A stretch of 64,000 nucleotides of DNA from Nocardioides sp. 503 (GTDB taxonomy: Bacteria > Actinomycetota > Actinomycetes > Propionibacteriales > Nocardioidaceae). The stretch is taken from NCBI RefSeq assembly GCF_004522095.1, contig NZ_SPUI01000006.1:124001-188000 (forward strand), read 5' to 3'. This document shows, one piece after another, positions 1-9,246 of this stretch (positions are counted from its first letter, which is position 1; each line of letters opens with the position of its first letter). The position numbers were made by a program, and so were the translations under genes. Below the pieces are notes generated by a model. It did no database searches. It was not told the origin of the DNA and was given only the letters and a program-made list of their open reading frames with translations.

Positions 1-51
1 CGCAAGCACCACCACCACGCACCAGATCACAGGACAGGAAGGCACCAGCTG

Positions 52-2769
52 ATGGACACCGCGGAGATCCGCCGACGGTTCGTCGCTCACTTCGAGCGCA
101 ACGAGACCGTGGGGGCCCACCAGGCGGTGGCGTCGGCGTCGCTCCTGCTCGACGACCCGAACCTGCTGTTCGTCAACGCCGGCATGGTGCCGTTCAAGCC
201 GTACTTCCTCGGCCAGGAGACGCCGCCGTACGAGCGTGCGGTGAGCGTGCAGAAGTGCGTGCGCACCCCCGACATCGAGGACGTCGGCAAGACCACGCGG
301 CACGGCACGTTCTTCGAGATGTGCGGCAACTTCTCCTTCGGCGACTACTTCAAGGAGGGCGCGATCCAGCTCGCCTGGGACCTGGTCACCAGGTCGCAGG
401 CCGACGGCGGCTTCGGGCTCGAGGAGAGCCGGCTCTGGCCGAGCGTCTACGTCGACGACCCCGAGGCGGTGGCGCTCTGGATGAAGGTCACCGGCCTGCC
501 CGAGGAGCGCATCGTCAAGCTGGGCAAGCGCGAGAACTACTGGTCCATGGGCGTGCCCGGGCCGGGCGGGCCGTGCTCGGAGATCCTCTACGACCGCGGG
601 CCGGAGTTCGGCCCGGACGGCGAGTTCGGCACCACGTCGCGCCTGGTCATGCCCACGGAGCTCGAGGACCGCTACCTCGAGATCTGGAACCTCGTCTTCA
701 TGCAGGACGAGCTCAGCGCCGTGCGCAGCAAGGACGACTTCGACATCCACGGCTCGCTGCCCAAGCGCAACATCGACACGGGCATGGGTCTCGAGCGGGT
801 CGCGTTCCTGCTCCAGCAGAAGCAGAACATGTACGAGATCGACGTGATGTTCCCGGTGATCGAGCGCGCGATGGCGCTCACCGGTCGCACCTACGGCAAG
901 GACCACGAGGACGACGTGCGGTTCCGCGTCGTGGCCGACCACGTGCGCAGCTCGATGATGCTCATCGCCGACGGCGTCACCCCCGGCAACGAGGCGCGGG
1001 GCTACGTCCTGCGCCGTCTGCTGCGGCGAGCGGTGCGCTCGATGCGCCTGCTCGGCTACGAGGACCCCGCGCTGCCCGAGCTGCTGCCCGTCAGCCGGGA
1101 CCGGATGGGGGAGACCTACTCCGAGCTCCACCACGACTGGGACCGCATCGCGCGGGTCGCCTTCGCCGAGGAGGAGGCGTTCCGCAAGACCCTCCAGGCC
1201 GGCACGCAGATCTTCGACCTCGCCGCGGGCGAGGTCCGCGCCAGCGGGTCCACCACGCTGGCGGGGGACCGTGCGTTCGCGCTCCACGACACCTACGGCT
1301 TCCCGATCGACCTGACGCTGGAGATGGCCTCCGAGGCCGGGCTCAGCGTCGACGAGGCCGGCTTCCGGGCCTTGATGACCGAGCAGCGCGAGCGGGCCAA
1401 GGCCGACGCCCGCTCGAAGAAGGGCCAGCACGCCGACACCTCGGTCTACCGCGGGATCCTGGACTCCCACGGGCCCACCGACTGGGTCGCCTACGAGACC
1501 GAGGAGACCGAGTCGAGCGCGCTCGCGCTGCTCGTCGGCGGGGCGCCGGCGACCTCGCTGGCCCAGGGCGAGGTCGGCGAGCTCGTCCTCGACCGCACGC
1601 CGTTCTACGCCGAGTCCGGCGGCCAGGTCGCGGACGCGGGGACCATCGAGTTCGACGGCGGCCGGCTCGAGGTGCTCGACGTCCAGCGTCCGGTGCGTGG
1701 CCTCGTCGTCCACCAGGTGCGGGTCGTGGACGGGGAGCTCGTCCCGGGCTCGTCGCTGCACGCCAAGGTCGACCCGGAGTGGCGCGTCGGTGCCCGCCAG
1801 GCGCACTCCGGCACCCACGTCGTGCACGCCGCGCTGCGGGAGGTGCTCGGCCCCAGCGCGCTGCAGTCCGGCTCCTACAACCGTCCCGGCTACCTGCGTC
1901 TCGACTTCGGGTGGACCAGCGGGCTCTCACCGCAGCAGGTCCGCGACATCGAGCAGGTCTCCAACGAGGCGCTGCGCGCCGACCTCCCGGTGGGGTGGCA
2001 GTACATGACGCTGCCCGAGGCCAAGGAGTGGGGCGCGATCGCGCTGTTCGGCGAGACCTACGACGACCAGAAGGTGCGCGTGGTGGAGATCGGCGGCCCC
2101 TGGTCGCGCGAGCTGTGCGGTGGCACCCACGTGTCGCACTCGTCCCAGATCGGCACCATCGTGGTCACCGGCGAGGCGTCGGTGGGCTCGGGCAACCGCC
2201 GCATCGAGGCGTTCACCGGGGTGGAGGGCTTCGCCTACCTCGCCCGGGAGCGCGACGTGGTCGGGCAGCTCACGGGCCTGCTCAAGACCCAGCCCGACGA
2301 CCTGGTCGGCCGCGTGTCCGACCTCGTCGAGCGGCTCCGGCAGGCCGAGAAGGAGCTCGAGAAGGGCCGGGTCGCACAGCTCCTGGCCGGCGCGGCGCAG
2401 CTCGCGGGCGCGGCCACCCGGGTGGGCGACGTCAACGTGGTCGCGCAGCGCGCCGACGGGGCGAGCGGTGGCGACGTACGCAGGCTCGCGCTCGACGTCC
2501 GCAGCCGGATGAGCCCCTCCGAGCCCGGCGTGGTCGTCATCATCGGCTCGACCGGGACCGGCGCCGACGCCAAGGTCGCCGTCGTCGCCGCGGTCAACGA
2601 CGAGGCCCGCTCGCGAGGGCTGTCGGCCAACACGCTGGTGCGCGCCGTCGGACCGCTGCTCGGCGGCAAGGGCGGCGGCAAGGACGACGTCGCGCAGGGT
2701 GGTGGCACCGACGCGTCGCGCATCGACGAGGCACTCGCGCTGGTGCCCACCGAGGTGGCGCGCAGCTGA
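52..2769 (+). CDS. alaS: Alanyl-tRNA synthetase
   Basis: Charges tRNA-Ala in the cytoplasm and hydrolyses mischarged Ser/Gly-tRNA. The product is 905 residues, a usual length. The N-terminal class II catalytic domain is followed by the editing domain, whose ligand motifs are visible as HSGTH (about 585-589) and CGGTH (about 689-693). The C-terminal DHHA1-like region contains a GGKGGGKDD segment, as expected. ATG at 52 follows AGGAAGG at 36-42 with good spacing. The stop codon shares one base with the next ATG, so the gene opens the tight run alaS-ruvX-mltG-aroE-peptidase. Identification is by overall sequence and motifs; no oddity seen. Confidence 0.98.
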   Translation: MDTAEIRRRFVAHFERNETVGAHQAVASASLLLDDPNLLFVNAGMVPFKPYFLGQETPPYERAVSVQKCVRTPDIEDVGKTTRHGTFFEMCGNFSFGDYFKEGAIQLAWDLVTRSQADGGFGLEESRLWPSVYVDDPEAVALWMKVTGLPEERIVKLGKRENYWSMGVPGPGGPCSEILYDRGPEFGPDGEFGTTSRLVMPTELEDRYLEIWNLVFMQDELSAVRSKDDFDIHGSLPKRNIDTGMGLERVAFLLQQKQNMYEIDVMFPVIERAMALTGRTYGKDHEDDVRFRVVADHVRSSMMLIADGVTPGNEARGYVLRRLLRRAVRSMRLLGYEDPALPELLPVSRDRMGETYSELHHDWDRIARVAFAEEEAFRKTLQAGTQIFDLAAGEVRASGSTTLAGDRAFALHDTYGFPIDLTLEMASEAGLSVDEAGFRALMTEQRERAKADARSKKGQHADTSVYRGILDSHGPTDWVAYETEETESSALALLVGGAPATSLAQGEVGELVLDRTPFYAESGGQVADAGTIEFDGGRLEVLDVQRPVRGLVVHQVRVVDGELVPGSSLHAKVDPEWRVGARQAHSGTHVVHAALREVLGPSALQSGSYNRPGYLRLDFGWTSGLSPQQVRDIEQVSNEALRADLPVGWQYMTLPEAKEWGAIALFGETYDDQKVRVVEIGGPWSRELCGGTHVSHSSQIGTIVVTGEASVGSGNRRIEAFTGVEGFAYLARERDVVGQLTGLLKTQPDDLVGRVSDLVERLRQAEKELEKGRVAQLLAGAAQLAGAATRVGDVNVVAQRADGASGGDVRRLALDVRSRMSPSEPGVVVIIGSTGTGADAKVAVVAAVNDEARSRGLSANTLVRAVGPLLGGKGGGKDDVAQGGGTDASRIDEALALVPTEVARS

Positions 2770-3230
2770 TGCGCTTCGGCGTGCGGCTCGGCCTCGACCC
2801 CGGGGACGCCCGGATCGGGGTCGCCCGCAGCGACCCCTCCGGCTTCCTGGCCACCCCGGTGGAGACGGTGCGCCGCGGCAGGGGTGACCTGCGCCGGATC
2901 CAACAGATCCTGGCCGAGGAGGAGGCCGTCGAGGTGGTGGTCGGCCTGCCCCGCTCGCTGTCGGGCGGAGAGGGCCCGTCGGCCGCCAAGGTGCGCGAGT
3001 TCGCAGGTCAGCTGGCCCGTCGCGTCGCGCCCGTGCCGGTCCGGCTGTGCGACGAGCGTCTGACCACGGTGTCCGCGGAGGCTATGCTGCGCGACCGTGG
3101 CCACCAGGGCCGCAAACGGCGTGCCGTGGTCGACATGGCGGCCGCCGTCCTGATCCTGCAGCACGCGCTCGACACCGAACGCGCCTCGGGCCTCGCGCCG
3201 GGTGAGATCGTGGAGGAGACCCATGAATGA
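2769..3230 (+). CDS. ruvX: YqgF/RuvX family pre-16S rRNA nuclease (putative Holliday junction resolvase)
   Basis: Small RNase H-fold nuclease (153 residues) implicated in processing the 16S rRNA 5' end, and historically called a Holliday junction resolvase. Visible family motifs are LDPGDARIGVA near residue 9 (first acidic catalytic residue D10), VVGLPRSLSG in the middle, CDERLTT near residue 97, and VDMAAA with a final conserved Asp near residue 121. ATG at 2769 overlaps the alaS stop by one base. Its own stop lies just inside the start of mltG. The alaS-ruvX-mltG-aroE order is conserved in actinobacteria, which supports the call. Confidence 0.95.
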   Translation: MRFGVRLGLDPGDARIGVARSDPSGFLATPVETVRRGRGDLRRIQQILAEEEAVEVVVGLPRSLSGGEGPSAAKVREFAGQLARRVAPVPVRLCDERLTTVSAEAMLRDRGHQGRKRRAVVDMAAAVLILQHALDTERASGLAPGEIVEETHE

Positions 3231-4416
3231 CCCAGTGAACGACCCCGTGGACGACCGACCCGAGACCGACGAGGGCTCCTTCGTCGACGACGTCTACGAG
3301 GCCCCCGCCGGAGGCGCGCGCCGTCGCAAGCGGCGCGGCGTCTCCGGGTGCATCCCGGTGCTCGTGGTCCTGGCCGTGATCGCCGGACTCCTCTACTTCG
3401 GCGTCACCCGGGGGATGGACTTTCTCGAGGACCAGTTCGGCGAGGCCGAGGACTACCCCGGCCCCGGCAGCGGCCGGGTCACCTTCCAGGTCGTGAGCGG
3501 CGACAGCGTCGCCGACATGGGGCGCAACCTCAAGGAGGCCGGCGTGGTCGCCTCCGTGGACGCCTTCACCGCCGCTGCGAGCTCCAACCCGGACGCCACC
3601 AGCATCCAGGCCGGCTACTTCTCGCTGCAGAAGGAGATGAAGGCCGCCGACGTCGTCAAGATCCTCGTGGACCCGGACAACGTCAACAAGGGCGTCGAGA
3701 AGGTCACCTTCCCCGAGGGCCTGACCGTCGACCAGATCGTCGAGGTCATGGTCGACAAGACCGCCTTCAAGGCCAAGGGGATCCGCCGTGCGCTGGGCGA
3801 CGCCGAGGCGCTGGGCCTGCCCGAGTTCGCCGGCGGCAACCCCGAGGGCTACCTGTTCCCGGCGACCTACATCGTGGCTCCGGGCTCCACGCCCGCGGAC
3901 CTGCTGCGCCAGATGGTCGACCGCTGGAAGCAGGCGGCCGAGGACGCCGACCTGGCCGGCGCGGCCGAGCGGCTCGGCTACACCGAGCAGGAGCTGATGA
4001 CGATCGCCAGCCTCACCGAGGCGGAGGCGCGCCCCAAGGACATGGCCAAGGTCGCCCGGGTGATCTACAACCGGCTGGAGAACGAGGGGACGGCCGGCAC
4101 GGTCGGCCTGCTCCAGATCGACGCGACCGTCAACTTCGCGCTGGGCCGCAACCTCGGGGTCGCGATCACCGAGGAGGACAAGCAGGTGGACTCGCCCTAC
4201 AACACCCACGAGGTCAAGGGCCTGCCCCCCGGTCCCATCGAGGCGCCCGGCGACGCCGCCATCCAGGCGGCCACCGAGCCGGCCAAGGGCGACTGGTACT
4301 ACTACGTCACCGTCAACCTCAAGACCGGCGAGACCAAGTTCGCGGAGAGCTACGACGAGTTCCTCGACTACAAGGCCGAGTTCACCGAGTACTGCACCAC
4401 GTCGGACGCCTGCTGA
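3223..4416 (+). CDS. mltG: Endolytic murein transglycosylase MltG
   Basis: Inner-membrane lytic transglycosylase that cleaves nascent glycan strands and is thought to terminate peptidoglycan chains. The product is 397 residues: a charged cytoplasmic tail, one membrane segment at about 43-61, a LysM-like region and the YceG catalytic domain. The likely catalytic Glu is in SLTEAEA (about residue 266). ATG at 3223 is preferred over a GTG 21 bases upstream because GGAGGAGA at 3212-3219 sits at the right distance; it overlaps the ruvX end by 8 bases. aroE follows after 3 bases, so the two are probably co-translated. Confidence 0.95.
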   Translation: MNDPVNDPVDDRPETDEGSFVDDVYEAPAGGARRRKRRGVSGCIPVLVVLAVIAGLLYFGVTRGMDFLEDQFGEAEDYPGPGSGRVTFQVVSGDSVADMGRNLKEAGVVASVDAFTAAASSNPDATSIQAGYFSLQKEMKAADVVKILVDPDNVNKGVEKVTFPEGLTVDQIVEVMVDKTAFKAKGIRRALGDAEALGLPEFAGGNPEGYLFPATYIVAPGSTPADLLRQMVDRWKQAAEDADLAGAAERLGYTEQELMTIASLTEAEARPKDMAKVARVIYNRLENEGTAGTVGLLQIDATVNFALGRNLGVAITEEDKQVDSPYNTHEVKGLPPGPIEAPGDAAIQAATEPAKGDWYYYVTVNLKTGETKFAESYDEFLDYKAEFTEYCTTSDAC

Positions 4417-4419
4417 CCC

Positions 4420-5226
4420 GTGAGGTGCGCCGTCCTGGGGGACCCGATCTCCCACTCGCTGTCCCCGGTGCTGCACCGGGCCGGCTACGCGGCGCTCGGC
4501 CTGGACTGGACCTACGACGCCGTGCGGGTCGGCCCGGGCGGGCTGCCCGAGCTGCTGCGCGGTGACTGGCGCGGCCTGTCGCTGACGATGCCGCTCAAGC
4601 GGGAGGCGGTCCCGCTCGCCGACGAGGTCACCGACCGGGTCCGGCTGGTGGGCGCGGCCAACACCGTGGTCGTCGCTGACGGCCGGGTGCTGGCCGACAA
4701 CACCGACCTTCCGGGTGCCGTGGCCGCCGTCCGGGAGCGGTACGACGGTCCGGTGCGCGCCGGCACCGTGCTGGGCGGCGGCGCGACCGCGGCCTCGACC
4801 GGCCTGGCGCTGTGCGAGCTGGGAGCGACGAGGGTCACCGTGCTCGCGCGGTCGGCCGAGCGGGCGCAGGAGACCCTCGCCGCGATCGCCCGCCACCCGT
4901 CCGGGCCCGAGGTGCGCGTCGGCGCGCTCGGCGACGTACCGACCGGGGAGGTGCTGGTCTCCACCGTGCCGGCCTCGGCCCAGACTCCGGAGCTCATCCG
5001 CCGCGCCGCGGACGTGCCGGTGCTCTTCGAGGTGCTCTACGACCCGTGGCCCACCCCGCTGGCCGCGAGCGCGGGCTCGCGCCCCCTGGTGGGGGGCCTG
5101 GACCTGCTGGTGCACCAGGCCGCGCTGCAGTTCGAGCTGTTCACCGGCCTCGCCGCGCCGCTGTCGGCCATGCGGGACGCAGGGGAGGCCGCCCTCGCCG
5201 ACCGTGCGGTGCGGCCGGCTCCGTGA
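4420..5226 (+). CDS. aroE: Shikimate dehydrogenase
   Basis: NADPH-dependent reduction of 3-dehydroshikimate to shikimate in the aromatic amino acid pathway. The product is 268 residues. The substrate site is visible as GDPISHSLSP near the N terminus, MPLKRE (catalytic Lys) and NTDLPG. The nucleotide fold has the Gly-rich turn LGGGATAAST. It starts with GTG 3 bases after mltG. Its stop overlaps the GTG of the following prepilin peptidase, a coupling found across actinobacteria. The other shikimate genes aroC, aroK, aroB and aroQ follow within 4 kb. Confidence 0.96.
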   Translation: MRCAVLGDPISHSLSPVLHRAGYAALGLDWTYDAVRVGPGGLPELLRGDWRGLSLTMPLKREAVPLADEVTDRVRLVGAANTVVVADGRVLADNTDLPGAVAAVRERYDGPVRAGTVLGGGATAASTGLALCELGATRVTVLARSAERAQETLAAIARHPSGPEVRVGALGDVPTGEVLVSTVPASAQTPELIRRAADVPVLFEVLYDPWPTPLAASAGSRPLVGGLDLLVHQAALQFELFTGLAAPLSAMRDAGEAALADRAVRPAP

Positions 5227-5948
5227 CGCAGGCCCCCGCCAGCCTGTTCCTGGTCATGGCCGCGTGCTGCGCCCTGGGCCTGCTGGTGCCGGAGCTGGTG
5301 CGACGCGTGCCCGAGCCGCCGCCGGAGCCGCCGGCCGAGCCGACGGGGGAGCCGCCCGCCGCCAAGGAGACCTACGCCGCGGTCGCGGCGCGTCCCGGGC
5401 TGGCGGCGAAGGCGGCGCTGGCCGCCGCGCTCGCGGGTGCGGTCATCGGCGCCGTGGTCGGCGCGCACTGGCCGCTGCTCTACCTGGTCCCGCTCGTCCC
5501 GATCTGCGTGGCGCTCGCGGTGATCGACTGGCGGACCTCGCTGCTGCCGACGAGGGTGATCGCGCCGACGTACGTGCTCACCGTGGGGCTGGTGCTCGTC
5601 GTCGCCGCCGTCACCGGCGACGTCGACGACCTGGTGCGAGCGGGATGGGGGTGGCTGATCGCCGGTGGGTCGTTCCTGCTGCTGTGGTTCGTTCACCCTG
5701 CCGGCCTCGGCTACGGCGACGTGCGGCTGTCGGGGATCCTCGGCATCGCCCTGGGCCACCTCGGGTGGGGCGAGCTGCTCGTCGGCCTCTACGCCGGCTT
5801 CCTGCTGGGCGGCCTCGGCGGGGGCCTGCTCGCGCTGCTGCGCGTCGTCGACCGTCGAGCGTTCCCCTTCGGTCCGTTCATGCTGGTGGGCGCCCTGGCG
5901 GGCATCGCCGTGGGCGAGCCGGTGCTGCGCAGTCTCGTGGAGGGGTGA
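5223..5948 (+). CDS. A24 family prepilin peptidase (peptidase domain only)
   Basis: Polytopic membrane aspartic protease of the type IV prepilin/flp prepilin peptidase family. The product is 241 residues. The two catalytic aspartates are visible: D102 in AVIDWRTSLLP and D166 in the GxGD motif GYGDVRLSG. The N-terminal cytoplasmic methylase domain with its Cys pairs, found in enterobacterial PilD, is missing; instead there is one membrane segment and a Pro/Glu-rich linker at about 31-48. GTG at 5223 overlaps the aroE stop. No pilin gene lies nearby, so the substrate is unknown and must be encoded elsewhere. Confidence 0.9.
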   Translation: MTQAPASLFLVMAACCALGLLVPELVRRVPEPPPEPPAEPTGEPPAAKETYAAVAARPGLAAKAALAAALAGAVIGAVVGAHWPLLYLVPLVPICVALAVIDWRTSLLPTRVIAPTYVLTVGLVLVVAAVTGDVDDLVRAGWGWLIAGGSFLLLWFVHPAGLGYGDVRLSGILGIALGHLGWGELLVGLYAGFLLGGLGGGLLALLRVVDRRAFPFGPFMLVGALAGIAVGEPVLRSLVEG

Positions 5949-5988
5949 CCGGCGCGGCGGGCGGGGCGGTCAATGAAAGACTGCCCCC

Positions 5989-7167
5989 ATGCTGCGTTGG
6001 CTCACCGCGGGCGAGTCCCACGGCCCGTCCCTGGTCGCGATCCTCGAGGGGCTCCCCGCCCATGTGCGGGTGACCTCCGACGACATCGCCGACTCCCTCG
6101 CCCGACGGCGGCTCGGCTACGGCCGCGGCGCCCGGATGAAGTTCGAGCAGGACCAGGTCACGATCACCGGCGGCGTACGCCACGGGCTCACCCAGGGCGG
6201 CCCGGTCGCGCTGCAGGTGGGCAACACCGAGTGGCCCAAGTGGGAGCGGGTGATGTCGGCCGACCCGGTCGACCCCGCCGAGCTCGAGTCCATGGCCCGC
6301 AACGCGCCGCTCACCCGGCCCCGTCCGGGCCACGCCGACCTGGCCGGCATGCAGAAGTACGACTTCGACGACGCTCGGCCGATCCTCGAGCGCGCCTCCG
6401 CACGCGAGACGGCCGCCCGCGTGGCCCTGGGCCGGGTGGCGTCCAACTTCCTCGAGCAGGCGACCGGCGCCCGGGTCGTCTCCCACGTCATCGAGCTCGG
6501 CGGCGTCCGCGCCCCCGACGGCCTGTGGCCCGACGCCGACGACGTCGCGCGCCTCGACGAGGACCCCGTCCGCTGCCTCGACGCCGCCACCTCGGCCGCG
6601 ATGGTCGCGGCGATCGACCAGGCACACAAGGACGGCGACACCCTCGGCGGCGTCGTCGAGGTCGTCGTCCACGGGCTGCCGCCGGGTCTGGGCTCGCACG
6701 TCCACTGGGACCGCCGCCTGGACTCCCGGCTCGCCGGCGCGCTGATGGGCATCCAGGCGATCAAGGGCGTCGAGGTCGGCGACGGCTTCGCTCTCGCCGC
6801 CACCCCCGGCTCGCTCGCCCACGACGAGATCGTGCCGACCGACGAGGGCATCCGGCGCACGTCGGGCCGCTCCGGCGGCACCGAGGGCGGCATGACCACC
6901 GGCGAGGTCCTGCGCGTGCGCGCGGCGATGAAGCCGATCGCCACCGTGCCTCGGGCGCTGCGCACCGTCGACGTCGCGACCGGTGAGGCCACGGTCGCGC
7001 ACCACCAGCGCTCCGACGTGTGCGCCGTGCCCGCCGCCGGGATCGTCGCCGAGGCGATGGTCGCCCTGGTGCTGGCCGACGCCGTCGTGGAGAAGTTCGG
7101 CGGCGACTCCGTGCAGGAGACCCGGCGCAACGTGCAGGGCTACCTCGACACGCTGAGGTACCGGTGA
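5989..7167 (+). CDS. aroC: Chorismate synthase
   Basis: Forms chorismate from 5-enolpyruvylshikimate-3-phosphate using reduced FMN. The product is 392 residues, of the usual actinobacterial type. Signatures: GESHGPSL at the N terminus, RPGHADLAG, SARETAARVALG and SGRSGGTEGGMTTG for the FMN/substrate site. ATG at 5989 is preceded by AAGACT plus six bases, which suggests a leaderless or very short transcript start, although read-through from aroE is also likely. The stop overlaps the aroK start. Confidence 0.97.
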   Translation: MLRWLTAGESHGPSLVAILEGLPAHVRVTSDDIADSLARRRLGYGRGARMKFEQDQVTITGGVRHGLTQGGPVALQVGNTEWPKWERVMSADPVDPAELESMARNAPLTRPRPGHADLAGMQKYDFDDARPILERASARETAARVALGRVASNFLEQATGARVVSHVIELGGVRAPDGLWPDADDVARLDEDPVRCLDAATSAAMVAAIDQAHKDGDTLGGVVEVVVHGLPPGLGSHVHWDRRLDSRLAGALMGIQAIKGVEVGDGFALAATPGSLAHDEIVPTDEGIRRTSGRSGGTEGGMTTGEVLRVRAAMKPIATVPRALRTVDVATGEATVAHHQRSDVCAVPAAGIVAEAMVALVLADAVVEKFGGDSVQETRRNVQGYLDTLRYR

Positions 7168-7658
7168 GCGTCGTCCTCGTCGGCCCCATGGGCTCGGGCA
7201 AGTCGACGGTCGGCCCGCTCCTCGCCGACGCGCTCGGCCTGACCGCGCGCGACATCGACGCCGAGATCGAGGCCCGCGAGGGGCGCTCGATCTCCGACAT
7301 CTTCGTCGACTCCGGCGAGCAGCACTTCCGGGCGCTCGAGAAGGCCACGGTGGCCGCGGTGCTGGCCGAGCACGACGGCGTCGTGTCGCTGGGCGGCGGC
7401 GCGGTCCTCGACCCCGACACCCGGGAGCTGCTGGTCGACCACCAGGTCGTCTTCCTGCAGGTCGGCCTGTCCGAGGCGGTCAAGCGCGTCGGGCTCGGCA
7501 CCGGTCGCCCGCTGCTGCTGGGCAACGTGCGCTCGCGCATCAAGGCCCTGCTCGACGAGCGGGCCCCCGTCTACGCCGCCGTCGCGGACCTCACCGTCGA
7601 CACCGACCAGCGCTCCCCGGAGGACATCGTGGCCGAGATCGAGAGGGCGCTGCCGTGA
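7164..7658 (+). CDS. aroK: Shikimate kinase
   Basis: Phosphorylates shikimate with ATP. The product is 164 residues, the normal size. The P-loop is GPMGSGKST at the N terminus, the shikimate-binding acidic motif is DIDAEIE, and LGGGAVL forms the substrate pocket; GRPLL marks the lid region. GTG at 7164 overlaps the aroC stop by four bases, and the aroK stop overlaps the aroB start in the same way, so aroC-aroK-aroB-aroQ form one translationally coupled unit. Confidence 0.97.
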   Translation: MSVVLVGPMGSGKSTVGPLLADALGLTARDIDAEIEAREGRSISDIFVDSGEQHFRALEKATVAAVLAEHDGVVSLGGGAVLDPDTRELLVDHQVVFLQVGLSEAVKRVGLGTGRPLLLGNVRSRIKALLDERAPVYAAVADLTVDTDQRSPEDIVAEIERALP

Positions 7659-8755
7659 GCGCCAGCGTGCTGCACGTCGGCGGCGCCTCGCCCTACGACG
7701 TGGTCGTGGGCGAGGACCTCGCCGGGCGGCTGCCCGCGATCCTGGGCGAGGACGTCCAGCGCGTGGCGCTGCTCTTCGCCGGCGCGCTGGGGGAGCAGGC
7801 CGAGCCGGTGCTCGAGGCGCTGCGCGAGCACTACGACGTGCTCGCGCTGGGGCTGCCCGACGGCGAGCGCGCCAAGACCTCCTCGGTCGCCAACGACTGC
7901 TGGGAGGCGCTGGGGGAGGCGGGGTTCACCCGCTCCGACGCGGTCGTCACCTTCGGCGGCGGCGCCACCACCGACCTCGGCGGCTTCGTGGCGGCCACCT
8001 GGCTGCGCGGGGTCCGCGTCGTCCACGTCCCCACCACGCTGCTCGCGATGGTGGACGCGGCCGTCGGTGGCAAGACCGGCGTCAACACCGCCGCCGGCAA
8101 GAACCTCGTCGGGAGCTTCCACGAGCCCGCCGGCGTGCTCTGCGACCTGGGGCTGCTCGCGACGCTGCCGCGCGAGGAGCTGGTCGCGGGCCTGGGCGAG
8201 GTGGTCAAGTGCGGCTTCGTCGCCGACCCCGAGATCCTGCGGCTGGTCGAGACGACCGAGCCGGAGGCGCTGACGGCCGGGTCGGAGGTGCTGCGCGAGC
8301 TGGTGGAGCGCGCGATCAGGGTCAAGATCGACATCGTCGTGGCCGACCTCCGCGAGACCGGCGGCAGCGACGGCCACCCGGGGCGCGAGGCGCTCAACTA
8401 CGGCCACACCCTGGCCCACGCCATCGAGCGCTCCGAGGACTACGGGATCCGCCACGGCGAGGCGGTCGCCATCGGCGCCGTCTTCGCCGCGGAGCTCGCG
8501 CGAGCCGCCGGCGTGCTCGCGCCCGAGGTCGCCGACCGCCACCGCCGGGCGTTCGCGCGGGTGGGTCTGCCGACGACGTACGCCGGGGCCGACTTCGAGG
8601 AGCTGCACGCCGCCATGGCGGTCGACAAGAAGTCGCGGGGCTCGCAGCTGCGGTTCGTGGTGCTCGAGGACGTCGGCCGGCCGGTCATCCTCGCCGGCCC
8701 GTCCGAGGAGGACCTGCGCACCGCGTTCGGCGTCGTGAGCGGCGCCCGGCCGTGA
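7655..8755 (+). CDS. aroB: 3-dehydroquinate synthase
   Basis: Converts DAHP to 3-dehydroquinate, with NAD and a divalent metal as cofactors. The product is 366 residues. The NAD-binding GGGATTDLGGFVAATW and the active-site GGKTGVNTAAGKNLVG are visible, followed by the metal ligand region LNYGHTLAHAIE. GTG start overlapping the aroK end; the stop overlaps the GTG of aroQ. No anomalies. Confidence 0.97.
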   Translation: MSASVLHVGGASPYDVVVGEDLAGRLPAILGEDVQRVALLFAGALGEQAEPVLEALREHYDVLALGLPDGERAKTSSVANDCWEALGEAGFTRSDAVVTFGGGATTDLGGFVAATWLRGVRVVHVPTTLLAMVDAAVGGKTGVNTAAGKNLVGSFHEPAGVLCDLGLLATLPREELVAGLGEVVKCGFVADPEILRLVETTEPEALTAGSEVLRELVERAIRVKIDIVVADLRETGGSDGHPGREALNYGHTLAHAIERSEDYGIRHGEAVAIGAVFAAELARAAGVLAPEVADRHRRAFARVGLPTTYAGADFEELHAAMAVDKKSRGSQLRFVVLEDVGRPVILAGPSEEDLRTAFGVVSGARP

Positions 8756-9180
8756 GGGCGCTCGTGCTCAACGGCCCCAACCTGGGTCGCCTCGGGCGCC
8801 GGCAGCCCGAGATCTACGGCACCACCACGCACGCCGAGCTCGCCGAGCGGTGCGTCGCGTGGGGCGCCGAGCTGGGCCTGGACGTGGAGGTGCGCCAGAC
8901 CAACCACGAGGGCGAGATGCTCGACTGGCTCAACGCGGCGGCCGACGACGGCGACGCCGTCGTGCTCAACGCCGCCGCCTGGACCCACTACTCCTACGCG
9001 ATCTTCGACGCCTGCGCCCAGCTGACCGGCCCGCTCGTCGAGGTGCACCTTTCCGACCCCCACCAACGCCCCGAGGAGTTCCGCCACACCTCGGTGGTCA
9101 CGCCGTACGCCGTGGAGGTCGTCGCCGGCCACGGGGTCGACGGCTACCGCATGGCCCTCGAGCGCGTCGCCCGGGGCTAG
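8752..9180 (+). CDS. aroQ: Type II 3-dehydroquinate dehydratase
   Basis: Dehydrates 3-dehydroquinate to 3-dehydroshikimate by the type II (dodecameric) route. The product is 142 residues. The motif LNGPNLGRLG starts the protein; the catalytic Tyr is in EIYG (about residue 22), and the expected His and Arg are in VLNAAAWTHYSYAI and VHLSDPHQRPEEFRH. The more common form is NPGAYTHTS, so AAAWTHYS is a slightly divergent version of the family motif but keeps the His. Starts with GTG overlapping aroB and ends the aro run; a palindromic repeat follows at 9191. Confidence 0.95.
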   Translation: MRALVLNGPNLGRLGRRQPEIYGTTTHAELAERCVAWGAELGLDVEVRQTNHEGEMLDWLNAAADDGDAVVLNAAAWTHYSYAIFDACAQLTGPLVEVHLSDPHQRPEEFRHTSVVTPYAVEVVAGHGVDGYRMALERVARG

Positions 9181-9190
9181 GCGTCCCGGG

Positions 9191-9231
9191 GGTCTCGACG
9201 GCCGCTCGCTGGCGCTCGCTGCTCGACCACC
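9191..9231. repeat. Palindromic intergenic repeat (TCGA-flanked family), aroQ 3' side
   Basis: A 41-base element beginning GGTCTCGACGG and ending GCTCGACCACC, with a CGCTCGCT direct repeat in its centre. It lies 10 bases after aroQ and 15 before the stop of the convergent Excalibur gene. Its ends resemble the other palindromic repeats in this window (20257, 31778, 59947), but its core differs, so it is a diverged member or a related sub-family. It may act as a bidirectional transcription end. Confidence 0.6.
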
Positions 9232-9246
9232 GGCGTCGGGCGGAGG

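Noticed and set aside
255..2768. Long open plus-strand frame inside alaS that runs into ruvX
   Set aside because: The part before 2769 is an Arg/Gly/Pro-rich shadow of alaS; only the ruvX part from ATG 2769 has conserved motifs.
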